Source of the DNA: Granulicella sp. L46
GTDB lineage: Bacteria; Acidobacteriota; Terriglobia; Terriglobales; Acidobacteriaceae
Length of the DNA: 33,322 nucleotides
Direction of reading: 5' to 3'
NCBI RefSeq assembly: GCF_009765785.1
Contig: NZ_LMUT01000002.1
Span: 1 to 33,322 of the forward strand
In this document: in pieces, positions 32,403 to 33,322 of the stretch
Numbering within the stretch: position 1 is the first letter of the stretch
Layout of the letters: every line of letters begins with the position of its first letter
Program-made: the position numbers and the translations under genes
Notes under the pieces: generated by a model
Databases searched by the model: none
What the model saw: the letters and a program-made list of their open reading frames with translations, nothing else
Told to the model about the DNA's origin: nothing

Positions 32403-33322
32403 TTACTCGATTGGAACAATCTGGAACTGAGCGTTTTGGGGTGATGGCCATTGCGTCATCGCGTTGCCAGCGCTCTGATTTGTAGTCCCGGCAGGACTGC
32501 CGTCGCTGAGGTATTGATTGCTCGTATGGTCTACCAGATAGTAGTGACCATTTCCTTGGCTGAGAATCGTCCACTGCTGGTTTGTGTTGGTGCCCGACTG
32601 ATCATCCCACTGGATGACCGCGTTACCGCTGGTTTGGACTCCGCCATTGTCGAGACATTTTCCACTGCCCCGATTGAGCAGTTTGAAGTATCCCGACCCA
32701 AGACTCACGATGTTCCATTGCTGGAAAGTATCTGTACCGGAACTGTCGGGATTCTGTACAACGGCTGTACCGTCGGTCGTGCTGCCATTGGTGTCCAATA
32801 CCATACCACTGCCACTGGTCATGCTGACGACCTTGTAATAAGCGGTTGTGCTCAATGGTGTCGCGCTAACTTCGGCAGAGGCTGCCGATGTGCCAAGTGT
32901 GTTGATTGCTTTGATGGTGTAGTAGTAGGTTGTGCCAGTTGTGACCGAGGTATCGGTGTAAGTCGTGCCCGTAATCCCGGAGTGGTAAGCCGTAGAGCCT
33001 TCTCCGCCGCTACTGGTACCACGATAAACGCTAAAACTGGTGGCAATTCCGTTCGACTGCCAGGAGAGGTTGACCTGGGCGCTGCCCGCAGTCGCGATGA
33101 CACTGGACGGCGCAACTGCATTCAGAGGAACGAGCATGAACTGTGCATTCGCCGTTGTAGTATATTGCGTCATCGGATTGCCAACACTCTGATTGCTCGT
33201 TCCCGACGGCAGACCATCGCTAAGATATTGCGAGCTAGTGTGGTTGAGGAGGTAGTACTCGTTTGTGCCTGTGCTCGAGAACTGCCATTGCTGGTTCGTA
33301 TTCGTCGTTGACTGATCGTCCC
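32403..33322 (-). CDS. Partial secreted protein: ricin-type lectin - fibronectin III - ricin-type lectin C-terminus
   Basis: The reading frame is open to the right edge of the window, so only the last 305 or so residues are present. The visible part starts inside a ricin-like beta-trefoil (QxW motif 'NTNQQW', then 'YYLLNHTSSQYLSDG'). A fibronectin-III domain follows ('APSSVIATAGSAQVNLSW' to 'TTYYYTIKAINTLGTS'). A second ricin domain has three QxW-type repeats ('FQQWNIV', 'TNQQWTIL') and ends 'AQFQIVPIE'. The last trefoil repeats of the two lectin domains are closely similar. These domains bind galactose- or xylose-containing glycans (CBM13-like). The missing N-terminus probably carries a catalytic domain, perhaps another glycosidase of this locus. 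The gene converges on the SGNH gene with 30 bp between stops. Confidence 0.85.
   Translation of the reverse strand, partial: DDQSTTNTNQQWQFSSTGTNEYYLLNHTSSQYLSDGLPSGTSNQSVGNPMTQYTTTANAQFMLVPLNAVAPSSVIATAGSAQVNLSWQSNGIATSFSVYRGTSSGGEGSTAYHSGITGTTYTDTSVTTGTTYYYTIKAINTLGTSAASAEVSATPLSTTAYYKVVSMTSGSGMVLDTNGSTTDGTAVVQNPDSSGTDTFQQWNIVSLGSGYFKLLNRGSGKCLDNGGVQTSGNAVIQWDDQSGTNTNQQWTILSQGNGHYYLVDHTSNQYLSDGSPAGTTNQSAGNAMTQWPSPQNAQFQIVPIE

Noticed and set aside
32451..33311. 286-codon plus-strand frame
   Set aside because: Antisense to the ricin-Fn3-ricin coding region; an artefact of its repetitive composition.

Overview
The window looks like chromosomal DNA of an Acidobacteriota member, most likely Terriglobia/Acidobacteriaceae. 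This is inferred from the gene types: an Oar-like TonB-dependent transporter with an N-terminal carboxypeptidase-regulatory-like domain and no SusD partner, an Ig-like/FG-GAP repeat lipoprotein, and ricin/fibronectin-III secreted modules. No rRNA, tRNA, CRISPR array, insertion sequence or phage gene was seen.

Layout. (1) 1-5233 is a mixed region. It holds a secreted NTF2/SnoaL-like protein, a 64-residue hypothetical gene, a three-gene SRPBCC/AHSA1 - ArsR - DinB operon behind a promoter with two matching dyad sites, and a lipoprotein with Ig-like domains and seven FG-GAP repeats. (2) 5700-16082 is an L-fucose catabolic cluster. A minus-strand operon encodes a 2-keto-3-deoxy-L-fuconate dehydrogenase-like SDR, an L-fucose dehydrogenase and LutABC. 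A divergent plus-strand operon encodes L-fuconate dehydratase, an FAH-family diketo-acid hydrolase, a RbsD/FucU mutarotase, an L-fuconolactonase and the FucP permease. An IclR-type regulator converges on fucP. (3) 16577-31220 is a minus-strand run of secreted or exported glycan-degrading proteins. In transcription order it has a GH31 alpha-xylosidase with a PA14-like insert, the TonB-dependent transporter, a GH29 alpha-L-fucosidase, a GH36 alpha-galactosidase, a GH95-like protein and a GH141-like beta-helix protein. (4) 31626-33322 holds a divergent SGNH hydrolase and the 3' part of a gene encoding a ricin-Fn3-ricin lectin tail that runs off the window.

How it fits together. The secreted enzymes strip alpha-linked fucose, xylose and galactose from a fucosylated plant or microbial glycan. 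The outer-membrane transporter imports fragments, FucP imports L-fucose and FucU interconverts its anomers. Fucose is then oxidised without phosphorylation: fucose -> fuconolactone -> fuconate -> 2-keto-3-deoxyfuconate -> 2,4-diketo-3-deoxyfuconate -> pyruvate + L-lactate. LutABC oxidises that lactate to a second pyruvate. Every step from polymer-linked fucose to two pyruvates therefore has a candidate gene within about 26 kb. A 20-bp palindrome overlaps the predicted -35 box of the fuconate dehydratase promoter and is a good candidate operator for the IclR regulator.

Limits. Family assignments come from reading motifs by eye, and no database or structure search was run. Several starts were moved to TTG, GTG or internal ATG codons on the basis of ribosome binding sites and family start positions. 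Promoter, operator and hairpin calls are pattern-based predictions.
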